The translations under genes were made by a program, and so were the position numbers. Shown here piece after piece: positions 15,799 through 25,168 of a stretch of DNA of 64,000 nt. Position 1 is the first letter of the stretch. Each line of letters opens with the position of its first letter. The stretch is from Janibacter limosus (GTDB taxonomy: Bacteria > Actinomycetota > Actinomycetes > Actinomycetales > Dermatophilaceae), in the NCBI RefSeq assembly GCF_004295485.1, contig NZ_CP036164.1, positions 2,418,001 to 2,482,000 on the forward strand, in the 5' to 3' direction. The notes under the pieces are model-generated. The model ran no database searches, was not told the DNA's origin, and worked only from the letters and a program-made list of their open reading frames with translations.

Positions 15799-17454
15799 AT
15801 GTCGATGAGGAAAGCTGCCCCGCTGGCTGCTCTGGCGGCGACCGCACTGACGCTCAGTGCGTGCGCCGCGAGCGACCGTGACGACTCGGGTTCCGGCGGT
15901 GACACCGGGGGGACCTTCACCTTCGGCGCCGCAGGCGCCCCGGAGGTCTTCGACCCCTTCTACGCCACCGACGGCGAGACCTTCCGGGTCACCCGTCAGA
16001 TCTTCGAGGGCCTCGTCGAGGTCAAGCCCGGCAGCGCCGAGCTCGGCCCCGGTCTGGCTGAGTCCTGGGAGCCGTCCAAGGACGGCAAGGACTGGACCTT
16101 CAACCTGCGCGAAGGGGTGAAGTTCTCCGACGGCGAGGTCTTCGACGGCGAGGCCGTGTGCGCCAACTTCGAGCGGATGGCCGACCAGAACGAAGCGGCC
16201 CAGTCCGGCCCGGCCGAGTACTGGAGCACCGGCATGGGCGGCTTCGGCAAGGACGCCCTCTACGACTCGTGCGAGGTCACGGACGCCAAGACCGTCGTCA
16301 TCAAGGTCAAGTCCGCCACCTCGAAGTTCCCCGCGATGCTCTCCCTGTCCTCCTTCGCGATGCAGTCGCCCAAGGCGCTCGAGGAGGGCAAGGCCAATGA
16401 CGTCAAGACCCAGGGTGAGGGCTTCGTCTACCCGGAGAACTCCCAGAAGCCCGTCGGCACCGGCCCGTACACGCTGGAGAAGTACGACACCGCCAACAAG
16501 ACCGTCACGCTCAAGCGCAACGACGCCTACTGGGGCGAGAAGGCCAAGACCGACAAGATCGTCTTCAAGATCATCCCCGACGAGTCGACCCGCCGTCAGG
16601 AGCTCGAGGCCGGCAGCATCGACGGCTACGACCTGCCCAACCCCGTGGACTGGAAGGGGCTGGAGAGCTCCGGCAACAAGGTCGAGATCCGCGACCCCTT
16701 CAACATCCTCTACCTGGGCCTGCAGCCGGACGCCAACGCCAAGCTCAAGGACGTGCGGGTCCGCCAGGCGATCAACTACGCGATCAACCGCGACCAGCTC
16801 GTGAAGTCGCAGCTGCCCGAGGGCGCCACGCCTGCCTCGCAGTTCATGCCGGACACGGTCAGCGGCTACAACAAGGACCTCGAGCCCTACCCGTACGACA
16901 CGGCCAAGGCCAAGGCCCTGCTCAAGGAGGCCGGCGCCGAGGGCATGACCTTGAAGTTCGCCTACCCGAGCGAGGTCACCCGTCCGTACATGCCCAACCC
17001 GCAGAAGATCCACGAGGCGATCCGCAAGGACCTCGAGAAGGCCGGGATCAAGGTCGAGGTCACGACCAAGCCGTGGAACGGCGGTTACCTCGACAACGTC
17101 GACGCCCACAAGTACGACGCCTTCCTGCTCGGCTGGACCGGCGACTACGACTCCGCCGACAACTTCATCGGCACCTTCTTCGGCAATGCCAAGCTCAACG
17201 ACTTCAGCACCGTGACCGGCGGCTACGGCACCGAGCTGTCGAAGGAGCTGAAGGACGCGGACTCGACGGTGGACGAGGCCGAGCGCTCGGCCAAGTACGA
17301 GGCGATCAACAAGAAGATCGCCGAGGACTACGTCCCGGGTGCCCCGATCTCGCACTCCCCGCCGGCCCTCGTGGTCAGCAAGGACGTCGAGGGCCTGGTC
17401 ACCAGCCCGCTGACGGCCGAGGAGTTCTCCACCGTCACCGTCGGCGGCAAGTGA
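15799..17454 (+). CDS. Oligopeptide/dipeptide ABC transporter substrate-binding lipoprotein (family 5), operon 1
   Basis: A 551-residue SBP_bac_5 protein. The signal peptide ends at lipobox LSAC, then a Gly/Asp/Ser-rich linker. The body shows the family hallmarks LREGVKFSDGEVFDGEAV near residue 105, KPVGTGPYTLEKYD near 230 and VRVRQAINYAINRD near 320. It captures peptides or similar ligands outside the membrane. GAGGAA precedes ATG 15799; a second ATG two codons later is possible. Permease and ATPase genes follow on the same strand after a strong hairpin. Confidence 0.9.
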   Translation: MSMRKAAPLAALAATALTLSACAASDRDDSGSGGDTGGTFTFGAAGAPEVFDPFYATDGETFRVTRQIFEGLVEVKPGSAELGPGLAESWEPSKDGKDWTFNLREGVKFSDGEVFDGEAVCANFERMADQNEAAQSGPAEYWSTGMGGFGKDALYDSCEVTDAKTVVIKVKSATSKFPAMLSLSSFAMQSPKALEEGKANDVKTQGEGFVYPENSQKPVGTGPYTLEKYDTANKTVTLKRNDAYWGEKAKTDKIVFKIIPDESTRRQELEAGSIDGYDLPNPVDWKGLESSGNKVEIRDPFNILYLGLQPDANAKLKDVRVRQAINYAINRDQLVKSQLPEGATPASQFMPDTVSGYNKDLEPYPYDTAKAKALLKEAGAEGMTLKFAYPSEVTRPYMPNPQKIHEAIRKDLEKAGIKVEVTTKPWNGGYLDNVDAHKYDAFLLGWTGDYDSADNFIGTFFGNAKLNDFSTVTGGYGTELSKELKDADSTVDEAERSAKYEAINKKIAEDYVPGAPISHSPPALVVSKDVEGLVTSPLTAEEFSTVTVGGK

Positions 17455-17479
17455 GCCATCCCCGCAGGTGACCTCGTGA

Positions 17480-17515
17480 CGGGGCCGCCTCGACCGACCG
17501 GTCGGGGCGGCCCCG
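17480..17515 (+). terminator. Strong intercistronic hairpin between binding protein and permease genes, operon 1
   Basis: CGGGGCCGCC at 17480-17489 pairs with GGCGGCCCCG at 17506-17515. Pairing continues through CGACCG/CGGTCG around the loop with one mismatch. No U tract follows. Its place between the binding-protein gene and the permease genes suggests partial termination or 3' end protection that raises binding-protein mRNA over the rest, a common arrangement in such operons. Confidence 0.65.
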
Positions 17516-17543
17516 ATCCGCGATCCACGTCAGGAGCGCATCC

Positions 17544-18551
17544 GTGCTGAAGTTCATCATCCGACGACTGCTGCAGCTGGTGGTCGTCCTCTTCGTCCTC
17601 TCGATCCTGCTCTTCGCGTGGCTGCGGGCCCTGCCCGGCGGGGTCGTCTCGGCGATGCTCGGCGAGCGGGCCACCCCCGAGTCACGCGCCCGCCTGACCG
17701 AGGCCTTCGGGCTCGACGAGCCCCTGCCGGTCCAGTACTGGCGCTTCCTCACCCGGGCGCTGCAGGGCGACTTCGGGGTCTCCACGGGCGTGCAGCCCGG
17801 CCGCTCGGCCACCAGCATCCTCGTCGAACGCTTCCCGGCGACGGTGGAGCTGAGCTTCGTCGCCCTCGTGCTGGCCGTCGTCGTGGCCATCCCGCTCGGC
17901 TACCTCGCGGCCAGGAAGCGCGCCAGCTTCCTCGACAACAGCTCGATCGTCGTCTCCCTCGTCGGTGTCGCCGTGCCGGTCTTCTTCCTCGCCTTCCTGC
18001 TGAAGTACGTCTTCGCGATCAAGCTCGGCTGGCTGCCGGTCTCGGGCCGCTCCAACGTCCCCGACGCCACGCACGTCACCGGCTTCTTCGTCCTCGACGG
18101 CCTGCTCACCCGCGAGTGGGACGCCTCCTGGGACGCCCTGAAGCACCTGGTCCTGCCCGGCATCGCGCTGGCGTCCATCCCCTTCGCGATGATCTTCCGC
18201 ATCACCCGCGCGTCCGTGCTGGAGGTCCTCGACGAGGACTTCGTGCGCACCGCCCAGGCGAAGGGGCTCAGTCACCGCGTCGTGCGCGGTCGCCACATCA
18301 TGCGCAATGCACTGCTCCCGGTCATCACCGCCGTGGGCCTGCAGGTGGGTGCCCTGCTCGCCGGCGCCGTCCTCACCGAGACGGTCTTCAACTTCGGTGG
18401 CATCGGTGAGGCGCTCAAGTTCGCCTTCACCCTTCGCGACTACCCCGTGCTGCAGCTGCTCGTCTTCGTCGCAGCCCTGACCTATGTGCTGGTCAACCTG
18501 CTCGTGGACATCCTGTACGCCGTCGTCGACCCCCGAGTGAGGACCCGATGA
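17544..18551 (+). CDS. Oligopeptide ABC transporter permease, DppB/OppB type, operon 1
   Basis: Inner-membrane permease of 335 residues with about six spans. The N-terminal FIIRRLLQLVVVLFVLS span and the EAA loop DFVRTAQAKGLSHRVV near residue 230 are typical of the B subunit. Start GTG 17544 is preceded by CAGGAG. The stop overlaps the start of the C-subunit gene by 4 bp. It pairs with the next gene product to form the channel. Confidence 0.9.
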   Translation: MLKFIIRRLLQLVVVLFVLSILLFAWLRALPGGVVSAMLGERATPESRARLTEAFGLDEPLPVQYWRFLTRALQGDFGVSTGVQPGRSATSILVERFPATVELSFVALVLAVVVAIPLGYLAARKRASFLDNSSIVVSLVGVAVPVFFLAFLLKYVFAIKLGWLPVSGRSNVPDATHVTGFFVLDGLLTREWDASWDALKHLVLPGIALASIPFAMIFRITRASVLEVLDEDFVRTAQAKGLSHRVVRGRHIMRNALLPVITAVGLQVGALLAGAVLTETVFNFGGIGEALKFAFTLRDYPVLQLLVFVAALTYVLVNLLVDILYAVVDPRVRTR

Positions 18552-19549
18552 ACGACTCCCAGAGGCCCGACCAGCCCCGTCGCGGGCTCGGCGCCCGCCG
18601 CAAGCAACGCATCGACGACCTCGCCGCGACCAGCGGCGCCACCACGGTCGCCGAGGCCGGCACCATCGACGACTCCGGTGGGGTGGGGCTCGTCGCGTCC
18701 GCCTGGCGGAGGTTGCGACGCAACCCGATCTTCCTCACCGGCCTGGCGATCACGGTCGTGTTCGTCCTGCTGGCCCTGCTCTCGCCCTGGATCGCGCCCC
18801 ACGACGCGGCCGACAACCCGCTCATCGACAAGGTGAGCCGGCAGAACAACCCCATCCCGGGCCCCGAGCCGGGCTTCCCGCTGGGTGGCGACGACTCCGG
18901 CCGCGACCTGCTCTCACGCCTGCTCGTCGGCAGCCAGCAGACGCTGCTCGTCGGCGTCTTCGCGACTCTCTTCGGGTTGGCCGGCGGGCTCACCCTGGGC
19001 ACCCTGGCCGGCGCCTTCGGCGGGTGGGTCGACTCGGTCGTCATGCGCATCGTCGACGTCATGCTCTCGATCCCGTCGCTGCTGCTGGCCGTGTCGATCT
19101 CGGCCCTGGCAGCCCGCCCCAGCCAGTGGACGGTGATCATTGCCGTGGCCGTCGTCCAGGTCCCGATCTTCGCCCGGCTGCTGCGTGGGTCGATGCTCGC
19201 CCAGCGCGGCAAGGACCACGTCCTCGCGGCTCGCGCCCTCGGCGTCAAGCGCTCGGCCATCATCCTGCGGCACATGCTGCCCAACTCGCTCGGACCGGTC
19301 ATCGTCCAGGCAACCCTCGTGCTCGCCACGGCGATCATCGACGCGGCGGCCCTGTCCTTCCTCGGTCTGGGCAACCCCGACGACAGCAAGCCCGAGTGGG
19401 GGCAGATGCTCGGGCAGGCGCAGCAGTACATCTACGACAACCCGCACCTGGCCTTCTACCCGGCGGCGTGCATCATCGTCGTCGCCCTCGGCTTCACCCT
19501 CATGGGTGAGTCGCTGCGCGAGGCCCTCGACCCCAAGAGCAGGCGGTGA
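18548..19549 (+). CDS. Oligopeptide ABC transporter permease, DppC/OppC type, operon 1
   Basis: Inner-membrane permease of 333 residues. A ~60-residue polar N-terminal stretch precedes the first span, then come the DppC-type GGDDSGRDLLSRLLVG segment and the EAA loop DHVLAARALGVKRSAII. It ends with the usual [12 protein letters not shown] overlap with the B-subunit gene and GTGA overlap with the following ATPase gene indicate one coupled operon. Confidence 0.9.
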   Translation: MNDSQRPDQPRRGLGARRKQRIDDLAATSGATTVAEAGTIDDSGGVGLVASAWRRLRRNPIFLTGLAITVVFVLLALLSPWIAPHDAADNPLIDKVSRQNNPIPGPEPGFPLGGDDSGRDLLSRLLVGSQQTLLVGVFATLFGLAGGLTLGTLAGAFGGWVDSVVMRIVDVMLSIPSLLLAVSISALAARPSQWTVIIAVAVVQVPIFARLLRGSMLAQRGKDHVLAARALGVKRSAIILRHMLPNSLGPVIVQATLVLATAIIDAAALSFLGLGNPDDSKPEWGQMLGQAQQYIYDNPHLAFYPAACIIVVALGFTLMGESLREALDPKSRR

Positions 19550-20622
19550 GCGACGTGATCTCCCCCAGTACCTTCCCCAGCACCTCCCCCACACCCCGAC
19601 GTGGCGACGAGCCGCTGCTGTCCGTGCGCGACCTCTCGGTGACCTTCGGGATCAAGAACGAGAGCCCCTTCACCGCCGTCGACGGGCTGAGCTTCGACGT
19701 GCGACCCGGGCAGACCGTGGGCCTGGTCGGCGAGTCCGGGTGCGGCAAGTCGGTCACCTCGCTGGCGGTCATGGGGCTGCTGCCGCCGCGCGGCAACCGC
19801 GTCTCCGGCACCGTCACCTACGACGGGGTGGACCTGCTGTCCCTCTCCCCCAAGGAGATGGCCGCCAGGCGCGGCAAGGACATCAGCATGATCTTCCAGG
19901 ACCCGCTGTCCTCGCTGAACCCCGTCGTGTCCATCGGTCGCCAGGTCAGCGAGGTCCTCGAGCGGCACAAGGGCATGTCCCGCAAGGAGGCCACACCGCA
20001 CGCCCGCGACATGCTCGCCAAGGTGGGCATCCCCGACCCGGACCGTCGGCTCAAGGAGTACCCGCACCAGCTCTCCGGCGGCATGCGGCAGCGTGCGCTG
20101 ATCGCCATGGCGCTCGCCTGCGAGCCACGGCTGCTCATCGCCGACGAGCCGACCACGGCCCTCGACGTGACGATCCAGGCGCAGATCCTCGCGCTGCTGC
20201 GCGAGCTCGTCGAGGACACCGGCACCGCGCTGATCATGATCACCCACGACCTGGGCGTCGTGGCCGGCCTGTGCGACGAGATCAACGTGCTCTACGGCGG
20301 GCGTCTCGTCGAGCGTGCCGAGCGCCACGACCTCTTCGCCGAGCCCCGCCACCCCTACACCGGTGGCCTCCTCGCGAGCGTCCCGAGCCTCGACGGCGAG
20401 CGGGGCGCCCGGCTCACCCCGGTGCCGGGGTCGGTCTCCGACAACCTGCCGTGGACGAGCGCCTGCGCCTTCGCCCCCCGCTGCGCCAATGCGGTCGAGC
20501 ACTGCCGCGAGCGCACCCCTGACCTGGCCGTGGCCCCCGGTGGGCGCGCGCTGCGCTGCTTCAACCCGCTCGCGGGCGACCCCTCCCCCGCCGAGGGCAC
20601 GACGACCCAGGAGGTCCGATGA
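19546..20622 (+). CDS. Oligopeptide ABC transporter ATP-binding protein, DppD/OppD type, operon 1
   Basis: ATPase of 358 residues. Walker A GESGCGKS, signature [15 protein letters not shown], Walker [14 protein letters not shown] and switch MITHDLG are all present. The C-terminal oligopeptide-ATPase extension with cysteines ([14 protein letters not shown]) fits the [4Fe-4S]-binding tail known from DppD/OppD. Start GTG 19546 overlaps the permease stop. Confidence 0.9.
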   Translation: MSDVISPSTFPSTSPTPRRGDEPLLSVRDLSVTFGIKNESPFTAVDGLSFDVRPGQTVGLVGESGCGKSVTSLAVMGLLPPRGNRVSGTVTYDGVDLLSLSPKEMAARRGKDISMIFQDPLSSLNPVVSIGRQVSEVLERHKGMSRKEATPHARDMLAKVGIPDPDRRLKEYPHQLSGGMRQRALIAMALACEPRLLIADEPTTALDVTIQAQILALLRELVEDTGTALIMITHDLGVVAGLCDEINVLYGGRLVERAERHDLFAEPRHPYTGGLLASVPSLDGERGARLTPVPGSVSDNLPWTSACAFAPRCANAVEHCRERTPDLAVAPGGRALRCFNPLAGDPSPAEGTTTQEVR

Positions 20623-21806
20623 CCACCGATGCCACGACGACGCCCGCGCCGACCAGCGACACCCCCGGCGAGGTGCTCGTCGACGTCCGCGGGCTCAAGG
20701 TGCACTTCCCCATCACCAAGGGGATCGTCTTCGACAAGGTCGTGGGCCACGTCTACGCGGTCGACGGCGTGGACCTGCAGATCCGACGGGGTGAGACCTA
20801 TGGCCTGGTCGGTGAGTCCGGGTGCGGCAAGTCGACGCTCGGCCGGGCGATCCTGCACCTGGAGCCCCCGACCGAGGGCACGGTGACCTTCGACGGTCAA
20901 CCCATCTCCACGCTCAAGGGCGAGGAGCTGCGCCGGCGGCGCAAGGACCTGCAGATGGTCTTCCAGGACCCCATGGGCAGCCTCGACCCGCGGCAGAGCG
21001 TGGAGGCCCTGCTGGTCGAGGGCATGAAGGCGCACGGGATCGTGGGGGATGCCAAGGAGGCGCAGCCGCGGCTGCGCCAGCTCCTCGCCGACGTCGGGCT
21101 GCCCACCGCGGCCCTGAAGAAGTACCCGCACGAGTTCTCCGGCGGCCAGCGCCAGCGCATCGGCATCGCCCGGGCGCTGAGCGTCAACCCGGAGCTCATC
21201 GTCGCCGACGAGCCGGTCTCGGCCCTCGACGTGTCCGTGCAGGCGCAGGTCATCAACCTCATGTCGGACCTGCAGGCGGAGTACGGGCTCACCTACCTCG
21301 TCATCGCGCACGACCTCGCGGTCGTGCGGCACATCTCTGACCGGGTGGGCGTGATGTACCTCGGTGGCCTCGTCGAGGAGGCGCCCGCCGACGACCTCTA
21401 CGCCACGCCGCGCCACCCCTACACGCGGGCGCTGCTGTCGGCCGTGCCCGTGCCCGACCCGGTCGTCGAGGACTCGCGTGAGCAGATCCTGCTGAGCGGG
21501 GACCTCCCTTCGCCCGCCAACCCGCCGTCCGGGTGCCGCTTCCACACCCGCTGCCCGTGGCGCCAGGAGACGCTCTGCGACACCGAGCGGCCGCAGCTGC
21601 GGGTCGTGCAGGGCACCCGTCGAGACGGCGCTGGCGCGCCTGCTCAGGGCGGCGCCGAGCACAAGGTCGCCTGCCACTGGGCCGAGCAGATCGAGACCGG
21701 CGAGATCCAGCCGCACTCGGTGACCGCCGAGATCGACGAGACCGCCACCGCGCTCGCGGCGAGTGCCGAGGCGGAGCGCCTGACGGGAGACCTCCCCTTC
21801 GCCTGA
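20619..21806 (+). CDS. Oligopeptide ABC transporter ATP-binding protein, DppF/OppF type, operon 1
   Basis: Second ATPase subunit, 395 residues. Walker [10 protein letters not shown], signature [15 protein letters not shown], Walker [13 protein letters not shown] and switch IAHDLAVV are intact. The Cys-rich tail ([15 protein letters not shown]) matches the family. The last ~60 residues are an extra Ala/Glu-rich tail. It ends only a few bases before the second palindromic repeat array and faces an opposing peptide-transport operon. Confidence 0.9.
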   Translation: MTTDATTTPAPTSDTPGEVLVDVRGLKVHFPITKGIVFDKVVGHVYAVDGVDLQIRRGETYGLVGESGCGKSTLGRAILHLEPPTEGTVTFDGQPISTLKGEELRRRRKDLQMVFQDPMGSLDPRQSVEALLVEGMKAHGIVGDAKEAQPRLRQLLADVGLPTAALKKYPHEFSGGQRQRIGIARALSVNPELIVADEPVSALDVSVQAQVINLMSDLQAEYGLTYLVIAHDLAVVRHISDRVGVMYLGGLVEEAPADDLYATPRHPYTRALLSAVPVPDPVVEDSREQILLSGDLPSPANPPSGCRFHTRCPWRQETLCDTERPQLRVVQGTRRDGAGAPAQGGAEHKVACHWAEQIETGEIQPHSVTAEIDETATALAASAEAERLTGDLPFA

Positions 21807-21807
21807 C

Positions 21808-21932
21808 CGCACGACCTTAAGGAGATGCGGCTGGCCTGCGCACGACCTTAAGGAGATGCGCACCCAAGTGCGCACGAACTTAAGGAGATGCGGCTGGCCT
21901 GCGCACGACCTTAAGGAGATGCGCACGTGGGC
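21808..21932. repeat. Tandem palindromic repeat array 2 (4 units, 31-32-bp period)
   Basis: Units start at 21809, 21840, 21872 and 21903, so the spacing alternates 31, 32, 31. The core is the same as at 1614-1708 (GCACGACCTTAAGGAGATG); unit 3 has GAACTTAAGG. Spacers alternate between two types: after units 1 and 3 they read GGCTGGCCT, after unit 2 they read CACCCAAGT. This suggests duplication of a two-unit block. The array lies in the 204-bp gap between two convergent operons, just before a long-stem hairpin. Confidence 0.92.
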
Positions 21933-21952
21933 ATCTCCGAGAACACGACGAA

Positions 21953-21988
21953 GGGGGCGCCCCACCGGTGATCCGGTGGGGCGCCCCC
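21953..21988. terminator. Bidirectional 16-bp-stem hairpin between convergent transporter operons
   Basis: GGGGGCGCCCCACCGG at 21953-21968 pairs perfectly with CCGGTGGGGCGCCCCC at 21973-21988 around the loop TGAT. There is no long U run on either side, as is common in high-GC actinobacteria. The place between two operons that read toward each other makes a two-way terminator the likely role. Confidence 0.8.
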
Positions 21989-22010
21989 CGTGGTGCGCGT
22001 GCGGGCGCGC

Positions 22011-23156
22011 TCAGGCGCCAGCGGTCGAGGTGTCGGCCTCGGGCACGCCTGCAGACGCGCCGCCTGCCTGACCGGCCGCGACCGCGTCGGTCTGGTCGAC
22101 CATGCCCTGCCCGGCGAAGAGGGAGTCCTGCTCCTGCCCGCTCACGTCCGTCGTCTCGACGATGACCCGCGGCTCTGCGAAGTGGCACCTGGAGAGGTGC
22201 TGTCCGGCGCCGTCCGGGCGCAGCTCCAGCAACGGGGTCTCGGTGCGGCAGATGTCCTGCGCCTTCCAGCACCGCGTGTGGAAGTGGCAGCCCGCCGGGG
22301 GGTTGGCCGGTGAGGGCACGTCCCCCTGCAGCACGATCTGGTCCCGCTTGCCGCGCAACCGCGGGTCGGGCACAGGGACGGCAGACAGGAGCGCCTGGGT
22401 GTAGGGGTGCGTGGGGCGCGAGTAGATGTCGTCCTCGTCACCGATCTCGACCATCCGGCCGAGGTACATGACCCCGACCCGGTCGGAGATGTGTCGCACG
22501 ACCGACAGGTCGTGCGCGATGAAGATGTAGGACAGCCCCAGCTCGTCCTGCAGCTTTTCCATCAGGTTGATGACCTGCGCCTGCACGGACACGTCGAGCG
22601 CCGAGACCGGCTCGTCGCAGATGAGCACCTTGGGGTTGAGCGCGATGCCGCGGGCGATGCCGATGCGCTGGCGCTGCCCCCCCGAGAACTGGTGCGGGTA
22701 GCGGTTGATGTGCTCGGGGTTGAGCCCGACGAGCTCCAGCAGCTCCTGCACCCGCCTGCGTCGGTCGCCCTTGGGCACCACGTCGGAGTGGATCTCCAAC
22801 GGCTCGGCGACGATCTCACCGACGGTGCGTCGCGGGTTGAGCGAGGTGTAGGGGTCCTGGAAGACGATCTGGATGTCGCGACGCAGCCGTCGCATGTCGG
22901 CGCCCGACTGGGCGTACATGTCCACGCCGTTGAAGTCGACGGTGCCCGCGGTGGGGTCCTCGAGCCGCATGAGCAGACGACCGAGCGTGGACTTGCCACA
23001 CCCGGACTCGCCGACGATGCCGAGCGTCTCGCCCTTGTAGAGCTCGAAGTCGACGCCGTCGACCGCCTTGACGTGACCGACCGTGCGACGCAGGACGCCG
23101 CCCTTGATCGGGTAGTGCTTCTTCAGGCCACTGGCCTTGAGGATCACCTCAGGCAT
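22011..23156 (-). CDS. Oligopeptide ABC transporter ATP-binding protein, DppF/OppF type, operon 2
   Basis: ATPase of 381 residues from ATG 23156. Walker [10 protein letters not shown], signature [17 protein letters not shown], Walker [13 protein letters not shown] and switch IAHDLSVV are present, as is the Cys-containing tail (CHFHTRCWKAQDIC). A ~55-residue acidic, Ala/Gly-rich tail ends the protein. The start overlaps the preceding ATPase gene by 8 bp, which argues against a longer upstream start. It is the last gene of operon 2. Confidence 0.9.
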   Translation of the reverse strand: MPEVILKASGLKKHYPIKGGVLRRTVGHVKAVDGVDFELYKGETLGIVGESGCGKSTLGRLLMRLEDPTAGTVDFNGVDMYAQSGADMRRLRRDIQIVFQDPYTSLNPRRTVGEIVAEPLEIHSDVVPKGDRRRRVQELLELVGLNPEHINRYPHQFSGGQRQRIGIARGIALNPKVLICDEPVSALDVSVQAQVINLMEKLQDELGLSYIFIAHDLSVVRHISDRVGVMYLGRMVEIGDEDDIYSRPTHPYTQALLSAVPVPDPRLRGKRDQIVLQGDVPSPANPPAGCHFHTRCWKAQDICRTETPLLELRPDGAGQHLSRCHFAEPRVIVETTDVSGQEQDSLFAGQGMVDQTDAVAAGQAGGASAGVPEADTSTAGA

Positions 23157-24156
23157 CAAGCACCTCCTGGCTGAAATGGCACGCCGACTGGCGCTGCGGG
23201 CCGACATCGAGCAGCTCGGGCCGCTCGGTCCGGCAGATGTCCTGGGCCATCACGCACCGCGGGTGGAAGGCGCAACCCTGGGGGATCCGCGTGAGGTTGG
23301 GCGGGAGCCCACCGATGGCCGAGAGCTTCTGCCCCTTCTGGTCCAGGCGAGGGATCGACTCGAGCAGGCCCTTGGTGTACGGGTGCGCCGGGCGGGCGTA
23401 GATCTCGCCCACCTCGGCGCGCTCGACGATCCGACCCGCGTACATGACCGCGATGCGGTCGGCGACGTCGGCGACCACCCCGAGGTCGTGGGTGATGAGG
23501 ATCAGCCCCATCCTGAACTCCTCCTGCAGCTCCTGCAGGAGGGCCATGATCTGGGCCTGGACCGTCACGTCGAGCGCCGTGGTCGGCTCGTCGGCGATGA
23601 GGACCTTGGGGTCCAGCGCGATCGCCATGGCGATCATGATCCGCTGGCGCATCCCGCCCGAGAACTGATGGGGGTAGGCCTTGACCCGCTCCCTGGCGGC
23701 CGGGATGTTGACCCGCTCCATCAGCTTGATGGCCTGGGCGTAGGCGTCGGACTTGTTGACGTCGCGGTGGACGCGGAACATCTCGGCGATCTGCCACCCG
23801 ACCGGGAAGACGGGGTTCAGCGAGCTCAGCGCGTCCTGGAAGATCATCGAGATCTCCGGTCCGCGGGTGAGCCGGCGCTCCTCCTCCGGCATGGTGAGCA
23901 GGTCCTGACCCTTGTAGAGGATGCGACCGCCGGGAATCGTGGCGGGGGGCATGTCGAGGATGCCCATGATCGCCTGGGCGGTCACGGACTTGCCCGACCC
24001 CGACTCGCCGAGGATCGCGAGGGTCTCCCCCTCGTCGAGGCTGAAGTTGACGCCGTTGATCGCCTTGGCCACGCCCTCGCTGGTGTGGAACTCGACGTGC
24101 AGGTCCTCGACCTCGAGCAGGTGCTCGCCGGTCGCAGGTGTCGTCTGTGTGCTCAT
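23149..24156 (-). CDS. Oligopeptide ABC transporter ATP-binding protein, DppD/OppD type, operon 2
   Basis: ATPase of 335 residues from ATG 24156, which has AAGGTGAG upstream. Walker A GESGSGKS, signature [17 protein letters not shown], Walker [13 protein letters not shown] and switch ITHDLGVV are intact. The tail [14 protein letters not shown] carries the family cysteines. The reading frame stays open upstream of the ATG, but the family N-terminus starts at HLLEVEDL, so the longer form is unlikely. Confidence 0.9.
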   Translation of the reverse strand: MSTQTTPATGEHLLEVEDLHVEFHTSEGVAKAINGVNFSLDEGETLAILGESGSGKSVTAQAIMGILDMPPATIPGGRILYKGQDLLTMPEEERRLTRGPEISMIFQDALSSLNPVFPVGWQIAEMFRVHRDVNKSDAYAQAIKLMERVNIPAARERVKAYPHQFSGGMRQRIMIAMAIALDPKVLIADEPTTALDVTVQAQIMALLQELQEEFRMGLILITHDLGVVADVADRIAVMYAGRIVERAEVGEIYARPAHPYTKGLLESIPRLDQKGQKLSAIGGLPPNLTRIPQGCAFHPRCVMAQDICRTERPELLDVGPQRQSACHFSQEVLDA

Positions 24157-24175
24157 GTGCTCACTCACCTTGCTC

Positions 24176-25168
24176 TCAGCGGCTCTTGGGGTCGAAGGCA
24201 TCACGCACGGCATCGCCGAGCATGATGAAGGCCAGGACCGCGATGCTGAGGAAGAGGGCCGGGAAGAAGAGGATGTGCGGCGATGCACGCAGCGGCGTCA
24301 GTCCGTCGTTGATCATCACACCCCAGGACACGGTCGGCGGACGCAGACCGATCCCCAGGAAGGACAGCGTCGCCTCCGCCGCGATGTAGGCACCCAGGTT
24401 GATCGTCGCGACGACGATCGCCGGAGCCATCGCATTGGGCAGGACGTGCCGGCGGATGATCCGCATCGGCGTGGCACCGAGGGCACGAGCTGCCTGGACG
24501 TAGTCGTTGGGCTTGACCTGGATGACCGAGGACCGCATCAGACGCATCAGGCTCGGCCAGCCGAAGAGGACGAAGACGAGCACGACCTGGAAGATCACGC
24601 CGAAGTAGCCCTGGATCGGGATGCCCAGGAGCGACGGGGTGTCCTGCAGCGAGGACAGGAAGATGATGCCGACGAGCAGCAGCGGGATGGCGAAGAAGAT
24701 GTCGCCAAGACGGCTGATGAGCGTGTCGATCCACCCGCCGATGTACCCCGCGATCAGGCCGAGCAGGGAGCCCAGCAGCAGCACCCCGACCGTGGCGAGC
24801 ACGCCGACGAGGATCGAGGCGCGGGCACCGTAGACGGTGCGGGTGTAGATGTCCGCGCCCTGGGTGTCCAAGCCGAACCAGTGGTCACCGCTCGGGGTCT
24901 CGCGCGAGCGGCTGAGGTCGTTGAAGCTCAGGTCGTAGGTCGTGAAGAGCGAGGGCCACGCGGCCATCAGGAGCAGGATGGCGATGAGCGCGCTCGAGAC
25001 CCAGAAGAAGGGGTTGCGCCGCAGCGAGCGGAAGGCGTCGGCGGTCAATGACCGCGAGCTGCCATCGGCCGCCTTGGCGACGGCGGCCGCGCGGGTCGTC
25101 GGTGCGGCGGCCTCGTCGTTGCCCGGACCCTGGTTGGCGGGGTCCTGCGCCGTCGTGTTGTCAGTCAT
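24176..25168 (-). CDS. Oligopeptide ABC transporter permease, DppC/OppC type, operon 2
   Basis: Permease of 330 residues. A ~55-residue Ala-rich cytoplasmic N-terminus leads into the first span (FFWVSSALIAILLLMAAWP). HWFGLDTQGADIYTRTVYG and the EAA loop DYVQAARALGATPMRII are typical of the C subunit, and it ends in AFDPKSR. It overlaps the B-subunit gene by 8 bp and is followed 19 bp later by the ATPase genes. Confidence 0.9.
   Translation of the reverse strand: MTDNTTAQDPANQGPGNDEAAAPTTRAAAVAKAADGSSRSLTADAFRSLRRNPFFWVSSALIAILLLMAAWPSLFTTYDLSFNDLSRSRETPSGDHWFGLDTQGADIYTRTVYGARASILVGVLATVGVLLLGSLLGLIAGYIGGWIDTLISRLGDIFFAIPLLLVGIIFLSSLQDTPSLLGIPIQGYFGVIFQVVLVFVLFGWPSLMRLMRSSVIQVKPNDYVQAARALGATPMRIIRRHVLPNAMAPAIVVATINLGAYIAAEATLSFLGIGLRPPTVSWGVMINDGLTPLRASPHILFFPALFLSIAVLAFIMLGDAVRDAFDPKSR

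Noticed and set aside
21808..21932. AAGGAGATG inside each palindromic repeat as a ribosome binding site and start codon
   Set aside because: The ATG directly abuts the Shine-Dalgarno-like string, leaving no spacing, and the frames that follow are short and unrelated between units.
21808..21932. CRISPR array
   Set aside because: Spacers are only ~10 bp, repeat among themselves, and no cas genes are present.
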